A stretch of 64,000 bases of DNA from Hypericum androsaemum (Eukaryota > Streptophyta > Magnoliopsida > Malpighiales > Hypericaceae). The notes beneath the pieces are model-generated. The model searched no databases. It had not been told where the DNA came from and saw only the letters and a program-made list of their open reading frames with translations. The DNA lies in assembly GCA_963995505.1 (NCBI GenBank), contig OZ023185.1, positions 1,736,001-1,800,000 on the forward strand, given 5' to 3'. The position numbers and the translations under genes were made by a program. Below, in pieces: positions 21,610-33,722 of this stretch (position 1 is its first letter; every line of letters starts with the position of its first letter).

Positions 21610-23744
21610 ATGGAGGTTTCAGTTATTGGAAATTCCCTGGTGAAAATCTGTGGGGGTGATTTAGCGACGTTTAGAGAGGTACGGAGGCTCGGCGAGCTTT
21701 CAAGGAGGACCAATAAAGTGTCCTTCTTGGGGGGAAGTAATAGGACAAGGGTAAAGTTGTCCATTAAAGCTGCCCTAACTGAACCGGTCCGGTCCGCGGG
21801 CTCCCCGGGTCCTAGGCCAAGACCCAGTTCGGTGAGAAAGCTTTCTCCTTTCGCCTTTTTGCTCTCTCTTTTTTTTTTAACTTTATTGTTCTGGGCTTAG
21901 CTTGTGTTTTGTTCTTTTCCTTTTTGGTTCTTAGCTTGTGTTTGCTTGGGTTGGGGGTTTGAGTTTCTGTTGCGTGTGGAGTTTGGAACTTGAAAGCTAG
22001 ATCTGGACGAAATATGCTTGGAATTTTGGGTGCGCGATGGTAACTTTTTGGAACTTACCACCTAGCTTATGCATTAATATAATAGGTCGTTCTAGTTTAA
22101 CCAAAAATGTCTCGTTTTTTGTGTTAGAATGCAGTTGTATTAAAATTTCTTCATTTGACACGATGTCTGTAATTGCATGCTTATAAACATGTTTATCTTG
22201 TTAGGGAATACTGAAACTGTAAATTTCTGCGGCTTCATGAGGGGAAGTTTTGAGGTAGCGTTTTCTGACTCGGGTTGCTCTCTTTTCAGATTGATAGTGT
22301 AAAGTTGTTTGTTGGGCTGCCCCTAGATGCTGTTTCTGGCTGCAATGCTATAAATCACGCAAAGGCAATCGCGGCCGGCCTCAGGGCTCTGAAGTTGCTC
22401 GGGGTTGACGGGGTGGAGTTGCCTGTATGGTGGGGAATGGCTGAGAAGGAAACGATGGGTAGATACGAATGGACGGGTTATCTCGCACTTGCAGAAATGG
22501 TCCGGGATGCAGGCCTCAAACTCCATGTATCGCTCTGTTTCCACGCCTGCAGACATCCCAAAATCCCACTTCCCAGGTGGGTATCCAGGGTTGGTGAATC
22601 ACAGCCTGATATCTTTTACAAGGATCGATCGGGGCAGCATTACAGAGACTGCCTGTCATTGGCTGTTGATGATCTTCCTGTTTTTGATGGGAAGACTCCT
22701 ATCCAAGTTTTCCATGAGTTTTGTGAGAGCTTCAAGTTTGCTTTTTCGGGTTTCATGGGCACTACAATCACAGTAAGCGTCTTCTATGGTTGCACTCTTC
22801 CTTTGACAGAAAGCTTTGGTGCACCAAGATTGTCTAATGCTTACATGTCGTCACTCAATTATTTTCAGGGTATCACTATAGGACTTGGACCTGATGGTGA
22901 GCTGCGATATCCGTCTCATCATAGACTAGTCGGGAGTCGCGAAACCAGTGGAGTTGGGGAGTTCCAATGTTATGACAAAAACATGCTAAACCTACTCAAG
23001 CGTCACGCTGAAGCAAATGGGAGTCCTTTATGGGGACTCGGCGGTCCACATGATGCACCTAGTTATGATCAGTTTCCAAACTCGACCAGTTTCTTCAAGG
23101 ACCATGGTGGATCATGGGAGTCTCCATATGGGAAGTTCTTCCTATCTTGGTACACAAACGAGCTATTGGCTCATGGAGATCGCCTCTTCTCCGTTGCCGT
23201 CTCCACGTTTAGAGAGATGTCAGTGCCATCTTATGGCAGAGTTCCGCTTATTCACTCTTGGTACAACACACGCTCGCATGCGGCAGAACTAACCGCCGGG
23301 TTCCTCAACATGGAAAACGGTGATGGTTACAATGCAGTGGCCGAGATGTTTGCTCGGAATTCCTGCAAGATGATATTGCCCGGGATGGACCTGATGGACA
23401 AGCATCAGCCACGGGATTCCTTTGGGAACCCTGAGAAATTATTTTCGCAGATTAGAGCAGCGTGCAGAAAGCATGGGGTTGGGATTTCAGGGCAGAACAC
23501 ATCACTATCAAAAGGTGGCTTTGATCAGATCAAGAAAAGTGTATCCGGGGAGAACGCTGTTGAGCTGTTCATGTACCAGCGAATGGGAGCCGAGTTCTTC
23601 TCGCCGGAGCACTTCCCCTCATTCGCGCAGTTCGTTCAAAGCCTTGGTCGACTTGACATGCAATCAGATGATCTTCCAGAGGAAGAAGTTGCCAAGTCCC
23701 TCCAAACTAGTTCAGGGTCCAGCATTCAGATGCAAACAGCTTAG
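21610..23744 (+). CDS. BAM9: Inactive beta-amylase 9, plastid-targeted
   Basis: Three exons (21610-21831, 22290-22772 and 22869-23744) join in phase to give 526 residues. The first exon encodes a Ser/Arg/Thr-rich leader that looks like a plastid transit peptide. A glycosyl hydrolase 14 barrel follows, from VKLFVGLPLDAVSG to FSPEHFPSF. The first catalytic glutamate is kept (GLGPDGELRYPSHH, about residue 246). The second is replaced by Gln (ISGQN, about residue 444), and the mobile GGNVGD loop is missing, its place taken by CFHACRHPKIPLPRWV. These are the marks of the non-catalytic BAM4/BAM9 proteins, which act in starch regulation rather than hydrolysis. The intron at 22773-22868 is 96 bases, in frame and without stops. 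A decayed copia element begins 178 bases after the stop codon. Confidence 0.93.
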
Positions 23745-23922
23745 TGCGTCGTGTGAATATCTAGCTATTATAGGCAACTACTATATTGTGCTTAAAAGAG
23801 ATATTGTAGCTCTAGAGACGTACATAACATCATCCTTCTTAGCCCTGATTTCGTGTGTAAGAAGCCGCCTCCGAGTTTGATAAGAGAGTGCGGAGAAAGC
23901 GAATAATTAAGGCCTCCTCCTA

Positions 23923-24361
23923 TGTTAAATGACAGCAAACCTTATGATCATGAGAGAAATGCAGAAGAGGTAGTGCTAGTTGAAGGTGAAGATGAGTTGG
24001 TGATGGCTAAGAGTTTGAAGTAGAAGAAGAAGAATTGGAGTTGGAAATGGGCCGGATAGATAAGAAAGCCCAGAGATAGGATAAGTCCATGTTTGATATT
24101 TGTAAATAAGGTCCAAGTGGCATAATTGTAAATAAGTAATAGTAGACTGCCACGCGTTCAAGTGAGCTGGTATAAATACAAGTTAGTACTGTACGGATGG
24201 AATTAATCAGAAATTGGGAAGTTTGTTTTCTCCCACCAAAAAAATACTTTCTTTCTCCTCGAATAACCGTTTTATCTTCTCCTTTCCAGAGCTTAGCCCG
24301 ATCTCTAGCTAGCTCGTTCATCTTCAACCTTGTCCTTCCATGGAGCTTTAGTTTTTCCACA
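23923..24361 (+). repeat. 5' LTR of the copia element
   Basis: 439 bp with TG...CA ends. It contains GGTATAAATACAAG, a TATA-like promoter signal, at about 24170. Confidence 0.92.
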
Positions 24362-24418
24362 TGGTATCAGAGCACTAGACGCAGTTCGTCTAGATTCATC
24401 TTCTATTTCTATCAACAA

Positions 24419-25575
24419 ATGGCAGGAGCGAGAAATGGAGCTTCTCACCAAGGCGGATCTGTGTCAAATGTGTCAATTGGAGCTATTACACCAGAAAATC
24501 AAATGTGTCAATTGGAGCTATTACACCAGAAAATATGCTATATTATCTTCACCCGAGCGAGAATCCAGCTCTTGTACTGGTTACTCCTCCTCTAAATGCG
24601 ATGAACTACTTGAGTTGGAGCCGATCGATGAAAAGAGCTTTAAGGTCAAAGAAGAAATGGCCGATGGTTGACGAATCTGTTGTTCCACCTACTCCAGATG
24701 ATAGCACCTATGATGACTGGGAAGGATGTAACAGTATGGTGCTTAGCTGGTTAGTAGGATCCATAGAACCTGGAATAGTGCGAAGTGTGAGCTGTTTGGA
24801 GACTGCTGCAGAAGTATGGGCGGATCTACGAGGTCGTTTCAGACGAGGAGATTCGATGAAGATCGCGCGCCTTCAGCTTGCGCTATGCTCTCTCAAGCAA
24901 GGAGCACTTTCGGTAACAGATTATTACACTTCTTTTAGAACTCTTTGGGATGATTTCTGTGAATTTAGACCGATTTTGCTATGCAAATGCGTGGATAAGA
25001 AGAAAGGTTCAACACAGTGTGAATCGGTTCAATCATCTAGGCTATATCAAGAGAATGATCAGGTGATTAAGTTTTTGACTGGATTGAACGAGAATTTTAG
25101 CACTGTTACTTCACAGATCATGTTAATGGACAATCTACCAGATGTGAATAGAGCCTTATTTCTAGCTTTGCAACACGAGCAACAGGTGTTGAATGCAGCT
25201 TCCGTGAATATAGTTTCAGGATATGCTCCATCTATTGTTGTATCAAATGCCGTGAATGCATCTGGTAGTGGAAAGAAGGTCTGGAATAGTAACAGAAAGG
25301 TAGCAATCTGTACCTATTGTGGAAAAGATGGGCACACCATTGAGAAATGCTATAGGAAGCATGGTTTTCCTTCGAATTTTAAGTTTACTAACAGTGCTCC
25401 ATCTGGTAGCAATAGGTATGGCAGTGGTGGTAATGGAAACAATGCTTATTCTGGTAATCAACAGTCTGGTTACCGAGGGGGATTATCTTCTCCACATACT
25501 GCTAATCAGGTTGCCGCAGCAGAATTGGATGAAGTTAATGCCGGTTTAGCCAGATTGGCTTTAACTGCAGAGTAG
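24419..25575 (+). pseudogene. copia gag remnant
   Basis: It starts MAGARNGASH and then changes frame because a 35-bp segment is repeated in tandem (24464-24498 and 24499-24533). From 24505 a frame of 356 residues holds the UBN2/gag domain (NYLSWSRSMKRALRSKKKW and following) and a CCHC zinc knuckle CTYCGKDGHTIEKCYRKHG. It ends at a TAG at 25573-25575, upstream of the protease region. Confidence 0.88.
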
Positions 25576-25593
25576 TATTCTGGCCTGGTTGAC

Positions 25594-28283
25594 TTGATTC
25601 AGCACTCTTCATCTAGCTTTAGGACCAATCCAATGAATCAAGCAGCCGAGGAGACACCTCTGTCTTCTAATACTATTGTCAATTCTATTGCTACCAATCC
25701 TATCTCTGGTAACAAGTTTCATTCTCCATCTTTGCCTCTGCATAGAATCTGTCTAAGTAGTTCTAGTGCCAGTTTTTGGATATTAGACTCAAGAGCTTCC
25801 GATCATATTGCTTACTCATCCCAGTATTTTGTTGACTATGAACTTGTTAGTGATGTAGTCATCACATTGCCTAATAGTCATCAAACTATAGCTACTCATA
25901 GGGGAACTGTCAAACTTTCACAGGACATTTATCTGTTTAATTCCTTCCTTTAGCTTCAACTTGTTATCAGTTACTAAGTTGACAGTTTCTTTTCCATTTC
26001 AACTTTGTTTTAAAGCCAAATTTTGCCTTATACAGGACCTACACACTTCGAGAGTGATTGGTAGCGCCATGGAATCACACGGCCTCTACATCATGGACCT
26101 AAAGTTTCAACCATCCCCCACATCTAAACCAGTAGCTGCATCGACCTATAAACATTCTGCTGACAATCTTTGGCATTGTCGTTTAGGTCACATTCCTTTA
26201 CCTAAACTGCAACTTATACATTCCCAAGACCGTTTAGTTCAAGCTACAGCTTTTGTTCATTGTGACATATGCCATTATGCTAAGCATAAGAGACTATCGT
26301 TTCCAATTAGTTCTTCTTGTGCTGCAGAACCATTTGAATTGATTCATTTAGACATTTGGGGAAAGTACTCTCTACCTACCTATGATGGACATCAGTATTT
26401 CTTAACTGTAGTGGATGATTGTACTCGTTATACATGGATATATTTGATGAAATACAAAGGAATGACACGAAAATTTGTGATATAATTCTGTCAAATGGTG
26501 CAGACTCAGTTTGATAAAAAAAGTAAAAAAGGTACGATCTGACCAAGGAAAAGAGTTTATGTTGCTTGACTATTATAGAGATCAAGGGATCTCTCATGAG
26601 ACTAGTTGTGTGTATACACCCCAACAAAACGGAAGGGTTGAAAGAAGACATCAAACTCTTCTTAACATAGCTAGATCTTTAGTGATGCAAGCTAGCATGC
26701 CTACTAGTTTCTGGGGAGAATCAGTTGCATACGCTGTATACTTGATGAATAGAACCCCTTCTGTTGGATTGAAGAATAGATCACCCTTTGAATTGATGTA
26801 CAAAAGGGTGCCTCAGTATAGCCATTTACGTGTTTTTGGTTGTTTGTGCTATGCTGCAACAAACATTTCTCATAGGACCAAGTTTCAAACACGGGCTAGA
26901 CAATTTATCCATTTGGGAGTTCCTCATGGGATCAAATGGTATAAGCTTTATGACTTAGAATCCCATGAGACTATCCTCTCTAGAGATGTGATTTTTTATG
27001 AGTCCATCTATCCTTTTTAGTCAAGTTCTGTCTATCAGGATCAGCATTTTCAACCATTCACCCCTGCTGATCTGGTACTTCCTGGCTCCATTCCATTTAT
27101 ACATTTAGATGAGCCTACTCTCTCTCCATCCGTCCCTCCCTCTCCTCCATCTATATCTACCCCTTGTCCTATCTCACTAGTCCCTATGCCTACAACTTCC
27201 CCTGCGCCTGCCACTTCCCCTGTTTTACCTGATCAGATCATTCCATTTCGATGATCTGAGCGTCCTACAACCAAGCCTTCTTATCTCCATGACTTTGCCC
27301 TTGCTGTGATTCCATCGCGCTCATATGATCACTCTCCAATTTAGGTATCTCCTTCTTCTTATACCTGTGATGCTTCTTTTCTTTATCCTCTTTGTGATGT
27401 CTTTACTTACAGCCATTTAGCACCAAACTATAGGTCTTTCACTTGTTCTGTGGCCTCCCTTTTAGAACCCCGCACCTTTGACGAAGCTATTAGGGAAGAG
27501 TGTTGGATTGAGGCAATGCAGTTGGAACTTTCTGCTCTTGCACAGAACAAAACTTGGGATCTTGTTCTATTGCCTCCTGGGAAGAAGCTTGTTGGAAACA
27601 GGTGGGTTTATAAGGAGAAACATAGGGCCGATGGGAGCGTGGAGAGATACAAGGCTCGCTTGGTGGCTCAAGGTTTCACTCAATCCCTTGGTATTGATTA
27701 TTTTGAGACATTTAGTCCTGTTGCCAAGATGACTACGGTTCATGTTTTGATTGCTCTTGCTGTGAATAGAGGCTGGCATTTACAACAGCTTGATGTTAAC
27801 AACGCATTTCTTTATGGTGAGCTTGAGGAAGAGGTATATATGCAAGTTCCTCTTGGGTTGTCACTTGCCGAGGGGGATGGCCACAAAGTTTGTCGCCTCA
27901 GGAAGTCTCTATATGGGTTAAAACAAGCTAGCAGGCAGTGGTTTGCCAAGCTAGCTTCTATATTACTGCAGTTTGGATATTTGCAGTCCCAAAGTGATAA
28001 TTCTTTGTTCACCAAGAGAGATACAGATTCTTTCACTGTACTCTTGGTGTATGTCGATGATATAATACTTACAGGGACTTCAGATTTGGCTATTACAGCA
28101 ACCAAGGCACATTTGGAAAGGACACTTAAGTTAAAAGATCTTGGAAATTGCAGTACTTCCTTGGACTTGAATTGGCAAGAAATGCAGAAGGCATACATCT
28201 TTCTCAAAAGAAATATGCACTGGAAATCTTGCAAGATGTGGGCTATCTTGGCTGCAAACCAAGAAAGGCTCCCATGGATGTAA
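25594..28283 (+). pseudogene. copia protease-integrase-reverse transcriptase remnant
   Basis: Protease region: the active-site motif reads DSRASDH where the family has D-S-G, so the catalytic triplet is lost. Integrase region: the HCRLGH...HCDICHYAKH zinc finger is followed by HLDIWGKYS, VVDDCTRYTW and, after a frameshift near 26485-26520, PQQNGRVERRHQTLLNIARS. Reverse transcriptase: WVYKEKHRADGSVERYKARL, the LDVNNAFLYGEL motif and the catalytic YVDDIILTG are present. A one-base loss near 28150 shifts the frame. Stops also lie between integrase and reverse transcriptase (about 27020-27420). Confidence 0.9.
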
Positions 28284-29235
28284 GTCTTAAATTAAATTCT
28301 AAGGCAGGAATCCTCCTAGACTCTTTGGCTTATAAAGATGGAAAACCAGTCTATAAAGAGACAATAGATGGTAAGCAGATCATTGAGGATTCAAGTCTCT
28401 ATCGAAGGTTGATTGGCAAATTGCTTTACCTAGGCATAACCAGACCAGATATAAGCTACATTGTGCAGCAATTGAGCCAGTACCTAATCAAGCCAACATC
28501 GGTGCATCTTCAAGCGGCCTATAATGTACTTAAGTATATTAAAGGTGCACCAGGAATGGGATTATACTTCTCAGCTACATCAGATGGTAAGCTAAAAACT
28601 TATTCAGATAGCGATTGGGCAAAGTGTTGGGATACTCAGAGGTCAGTGACAGGTTTCTGCGTGTACTTGGGTAATTCAATGGTCTCTTGGAAAGCAAAAA
28701 AAAACAAGACACGGTGTCACGATCTTCATCCGAAGCAGAGTATCGAGCATTAGCTGCAGTGAGCTGTGAAGTTCAATGGTTAAGTTATTTACTTGCAGAT
28801 TTAGATACGAAGCTAGATGGACCAGCTTTGGTATTCTGCGACAATAAATCAGCCTTGCATATAGCTGAAAATCCGGTGTTTCACGAAAGGACGAAACATA
28901 TTAACATCGATTGTCATATCGTGAGAGAACGGGTGAAACGAGGTTTGATCAAGTTGTTTCACGTACCCACACACTTCCAATTGGCAGACATATTCACAAA
29001 AGGACTTTCAGTACAGAGGTTTGAATTTCTACGTTCTAAGTTGGGACTTCTGGACATCCATAGTCCAACTTATGGACGGGTGTTAAATGACAGCAAACCT
29101 TATGATCACGAGAGAAATGCAGAAGAGGTAGTGCTAGTTGAAGGTGAAGATGAGTTGGTGATGGCTGAGTTTGAAGTAGAAGAAGAAGAATTGGAGTTGG
29201 AAATGGGCCGGATAGATAAGAAAGCCCAGAGATAG
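28148..29235 (+). pseudogene. copia RT C-terminus and RNase H remnant
   Basis: It continues the reverse transcriptase (LQYFLGLELARNAEGI, ALEILQDVGYLGCKPRKAPM), then RNase H (YSDSDWAKCWDTQRSVTGF). A frameshift in an A-run near 28700 leads to SRSSSEAEYRALAAVSCEVQ and the conserved ADIFTKGLSVQRFEFLRSKL end. Confidence 0.88.
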
Positions 29236-29517
29236 GATAAGTCCATGTTTGATATTTGTAAATAAGGTCCAAGTGGCATAATTGTAAATAAGTAATAGTA
29301 GACTGCCACGCGTTTAAGTGAGTTGGTATAAATACAAGTTAGTACTGTACAGATGGAATTAATCAGAAATTGGGAAGTTTGTTTTCTCCCACCAAAAAAA
29401 CACTTTCTCTCTCCTCGAATAACCGTTTTATCTTCTCCTTTCCAGAGCTTAGCCTGATCTCTAGCTAGCTCGTTCATCTTCAACCTTGTCCTTCCATGGA
29501 GCTTTAAGTTTTCCACA
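29081..29517 (+). repeat. 3' LTR of the copia element
   Basis: 437 bp, about 2 percent different from the 5' LTR by eye. The RNase H reading frame runs on into it before meeting a stop. Confidence 0.92.
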
Positions 29518-29522
29518 TCCTA

Positions 29523-30630
29523 CACCTTCAAACACATAGAAAGTTTTTTCCACCGTGTTCGGTCCTCACTTACATGTACTCAGTTTGGCTTAATATGTAA
29601 CAAAAAAATAAGTACGCCATATTGATGTAAATAATACAAACAAATCAGTTAAACCGAAGATCTGTACCTCGGCAGGATGGAGCTATAGTAAATATAGGAA
29701 GAAGAGTTCCGAACTTTTTGTTCTCTTTGAAAGATCAGAAATCAGAATTATTTCCAAGTTGTGCCTTCCTTGAACATAAGTGCAGATCCTGGAGTTGCAA
29801 CTTTAAACATTCATTGTTTGCAAGAAAAAATAACTGGTAAGCACACACATAAGATAAACCATTGAGTAATGCATAAAGCCCGACTCGACAATATTCGACT
29901 CAAATATACAATAGTTAAGACACCCCTAGATGCTATGTACAAATAAACGAAAATATAGACCGAGGATGACGAGATGGGCCATTCTTTTTTTTTTCCACAA
30001 TTGAAGATAAATTATTCCAACTGAATGGGTCAGAATATGCAATCTGAGTGACAATCTGGAGAGCAGGAACATGCAAACGACTTCTTCACAACTTGTACAA
30101 GACAACCAGACGGACGGAATCCTTCCAGTCTTGGTCAGCATACGAATCCTTGATCGCCGGTGACAATAGAGAACATCTGTCGAATCTTCGTCAACATTGT
30201 TACCGACCCTTAGACCAGATGTTTAAATCTCTACAGCTTCTGAAAGGAGAGACCAGGAAGAGGAAGATTTGCAACGACACTATTTAGAACAAACCTGCAA
30301 GTTGGTCAATGAAGCGGTCAAGTCAACATGCTTTAGCATACATCTTTCACATCCAAAATTGCTGTCATTCCGTGGGTAACAGGAGAAACATACGAGGAAG
30401 AGAAGAAAATAACAGCAGACAAACTGAAGCACCCAGAAACCCACAAAAGAGAGCATTCGAACTAGGTTGCATGGTCAATGCAACGAAGTGTTTCGAGTTC
30501 AACAGTACTTAGTTCGGAAAATGCTATCTTGTCAAGACCGCAAAATCCTGGGACCAAATACATGCATACACCATATGATCCTGTTCTCAAAATAAGCAAC
30601 TTCACCTGTTAAGTTAGGCCGCATCGGTCA
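29523..30630. other. Intergenic between the copia element and the tubby-like gene
   Basis: No gene was recognised. The right part probably contains the 3' UTR of the tubby-like gene transcribed leftward. Confidence 0.45.
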
Positions 30631-33600
30631 TCATTCACAGGCAATCTTGGTGTCAAAGCTGCTGAGGCAAATTGCAAATGCTTGGAATGCTGATATGGGG
30701 TACTGATAATCCATCGTAAACAAGTCTTTTCCAACTTTACCAAATTGAAGAATGATTTTGTCGTGCTCTGGCCCAGCTACTCCGTCTTCTGGAGAAGCCA
30801 CCAGTTGAAAGTTCTTCACGGAAGCAACAGTAACTCGACCATGGAAGTTCAAACACCAACATTGCAGCTGCTCATGCCACCTGGGAGCTTTGTTTTTCAG
30901 AACCAACACACCATCTTTTTGACCGGACAGAGATCCTGACAGAAAATTCTCTAAACGATTCGACTTTGACCGAAAAAATGAGAGGGATGGAAATGAATCA
31001 ACACTTTGACGGGAAAACTCCATCTGCGTTGGAGCTGCTCCGCCAGGTTCAATAGCAGAGGCAGGGATGGCATCCATTAAACACTGCATTCTTCTAGGAC
31101 CCCTGCTAGTATATGCAATATAATAACCTAACATCAGCCTTTTCTCTAGGCAGGAATGAATACTTGTTAGCAGAACTCTATTATATACATAATAGTCTCA
31201 TTTGAATGCAGTGTAAAGACAAAAAATATGATGACCTGTACACACAGAAACTCGTGAACTTTTCCGTACTGGGTTAACTATTACCTGGCACCTAACACAT
31301 TCAATTCGTATGAAATGGTAGCTACAGGATAGTTGCCAGCAGGAACCCTTGGGGAGACTTGTTTCACATTTACTAGCCTTGTGGAGCGACTCTTGATCAT
31401 CTTGGCGCCGGCATGAGGAGATTGACCATCAAAAACAGTGAACTTGGTTCCCAAAAAGTTGGATCTAGCACAATGATAAGAAACATAGTTTTGACCAACG
31501 AGGCATCAAACTTACTAAAGGGTATTCACAAGTTCGACCAACAAGTACCTCAGTTTGCCAACATAAGTACTACTGCCTCTTGATATGTCATAAGCATTTA
31601 AAGAGATGATGAAATCCGTGAAAGTAGGGCGTCGGCATTTCCGTGCAGCAAGAAGGAATTTGCCATCGTCCGTCAATGCTGCATCCAAAACGAACATGAA
31701 AGTAACAAAGGTGAAAACCCCACCTCTAGGACTAAAGGATGCAGCGGCACAAGTAACGGCCAGTTGCAAGAAGTTCATCTGCTACATGCACCATTTTGCT
31801 GCAGCCCTTGGGAATAATTTGAAACCGCAGGGTATTTGGTAAGCAGAAATCACAGAGTATAAAAAAATCAGGTTATGACACAAGAAAAAGACAGAATCTC
31901 ACCATTGGACAAGTTGAGGTAAAGATAGTAAGTTTGAGTTGAACGGCAACGTTTTATGAAGCACTGCAGCAGTAAGTCCCTTGGACCAGGCTGCACCAAG
32001 TCACTATAGCATATATCATCTTACTTTAACAAAGAGCAGCTAAAACAACAAAAATCAAGAATTTGATAATGGAAGCTCAGACAAGACAGGTGCAAGTGAC
32101 CCGGAATAATTTTTGAAATATTATATCTCGCAGAATTCAGAAAGACCATAATGTCTGATATATCAAACCAAGCAAACATGTACGTCAAAGAAATAGATAA
32201 AGCAAAAGTGATTAGGTACTGCCAAGCCTGTCTTCAGGCTCGCGGGGGTCCTTCCTGAAACATAGACCAATTTAACCTCCCTTGCAAGAGGAAAAAACGA
32301 TGATCCTAACGTAATCGTCTTTTCCACTAAGGAAAAAGTTGACACTGACACCCAGGCAATTCCTATCAAACTAAATAAAATTAAGCAAGCAGACAACAAA
32401 GAGTTGGAAATATCTAGTTCAATCAAGCTTCAGTAACATCGTTTGAAGCTGATAAACCAGCACTTTTTTTCTGAGACAAGCTTTTTGAAGCATGATTTCT
32501 GACACAGAGGGCTTTGGTCCTGAAATAAAACTTGGATTTGACAAAACCAAAATGCTCGGAGTTCCTTATTAAGTTTCAAACCAGACTTGTATCTTATCAC
32601 CAATATTCAAACCGCAGAGGACTTAAAAACAGCTGATGACGACTAACAAAAAGGGCAAGCAAGCTGAACCCAGCAAACGAGATATCTCAGCACCCACTAG
32701 ACTAATCTAAACAGGCACTGGAACCATCCGACGAAAGAGCAAGAACATCCTTCACTTTTGAGAAATAGGAGAAAAACGAGAGAGAGAGAGAGAGAGAGAC
32801 AGACTGAACCCCCTCAAAAGAACGAGAGAAAATGCAGAACAAATAATGAAGAACTGAACTTGCCACCAAAATTCAAAATCCCAGAAGAAAAAAAAACGCA
32901 ACAATTCAAGGAAACCAAATGCTTCGAACACAGAATCAAGCAATGAAAAAGCGCTCCCTTGCTTGGTCAGAACTCTAAAGAGACAAACTGCTGAAAACAA
33001 AAACTCAAAACCATAATATTACAACAACAATACCCAAAATATCAGTCTCCAAGTGGGTAACCATAATTACAGAGCCAAAAAGCTGAACCAAGTCCCAAGT
33101 TCCCTTTAAATCAAACTAACCTCCAAAAACTGGGAACCCAGAAAACAAAAAACAAACTAGAAAGAAACCAATCAACACCACATTGATAAAATATCACTCT
33201 CCAAGTGGTTAACTACAATTACGGGTGCCCAATTCCTGAGACAAGATTGCAACTTTACTCTCTCTCTGCCTCTCTTTTCGAGAACCAATAGAAACGAAAC
33301 TTAAGTCGGTCCAAGTGGTAAGCGACTTGGATTGATATAAAGAATATTGGGTAACCCAAACCAAACCTGACAGTTCTCAACTCCGATTATCCAAAAAAAG
33401 ATAGGAACTTTACCTGCTTAACAGAGATGGGGAAGGTGAGCTTCCCAGAGACCTCAGGGACCCGGACAAGATCCTTGGTGACGTGTCTCCAGCTCCGACA
33501 GACACCAGCGCAGGCCACGACGCTCTTCCTGGGCGGCCACGTGGACTCCGACGCCTCCACCCTCTTCAATACCTCCCTCAGCATCTCCTGCGGGATGCTG

Positions 33601-33722
33601 GCCCAGCACGAGGACGACCTCTCCTCCGCCCGCCTCGGCTCCTCGGAGGCCTCCTGGACCGACACCGGCGCCGGCTTCCGGTGGGACCTCGACCGGGACA
33701 ATATGCTCTTGATCGTCGACAT
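30631..33722 (-). CDS. Tubby-like F-box protein
   Basis: Five exons on the minus strand join in phase: 33722-33414, 31990-31903, 31678-31549, 31464-31285 and 31102-30631, giving 392 residues. A basic Ser/Arg N-terminus is followed by an F-box at about residues 39-90 ([30 protein letters not shown]). The tubby domain fills the rest: [59 protein letters not shown] and the C-terminal signature [15 protein letters not shown]. Plant TLPs bind phosphoinositides through the tubby domain at the plasma membrane and link to SCF ubiquitin ligases through the F-box. The length is near the family's usual 400 residues. The first intron is long (about 1.4 kb) and contains a (GA)n run near 32780. The N-terminus before the F-box is shorter than in many TLPs. 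Confidence 0.93.

Larger units (their letters stand above)
23923..29517 (+). mobile_element. Full-length but decayed Ty1/copia retrotransposon
   Basis: LTRs of 439 bp (23923-24361) and 437 bp (29081-29517) share TGTTAAATG...CCACA ends and differ at roughly ten positions by eye. The element is flanked by the exact duplication TCCTA (23918-23922 and 29518-29522). TGGTATCAGAGC follows the 5' LTR as primer-binding site, and a short purine stretch (ATGGACGGG) precedes the 3' LTR. The order gag, protease, integrase, reverse transcriptase, RNase H is that of copia. The coding region is broken by several frameshifts and stops, so the element is not autonomous. Confidence 0.95.

Noticed and set aside
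22275..22289. Beta-amylase frame starting with TTG at 22275
   Set aside because: These bases belong to the intron end (CTCTCTTTTCAG); the real start is the ATG at 21610 in exon 1.
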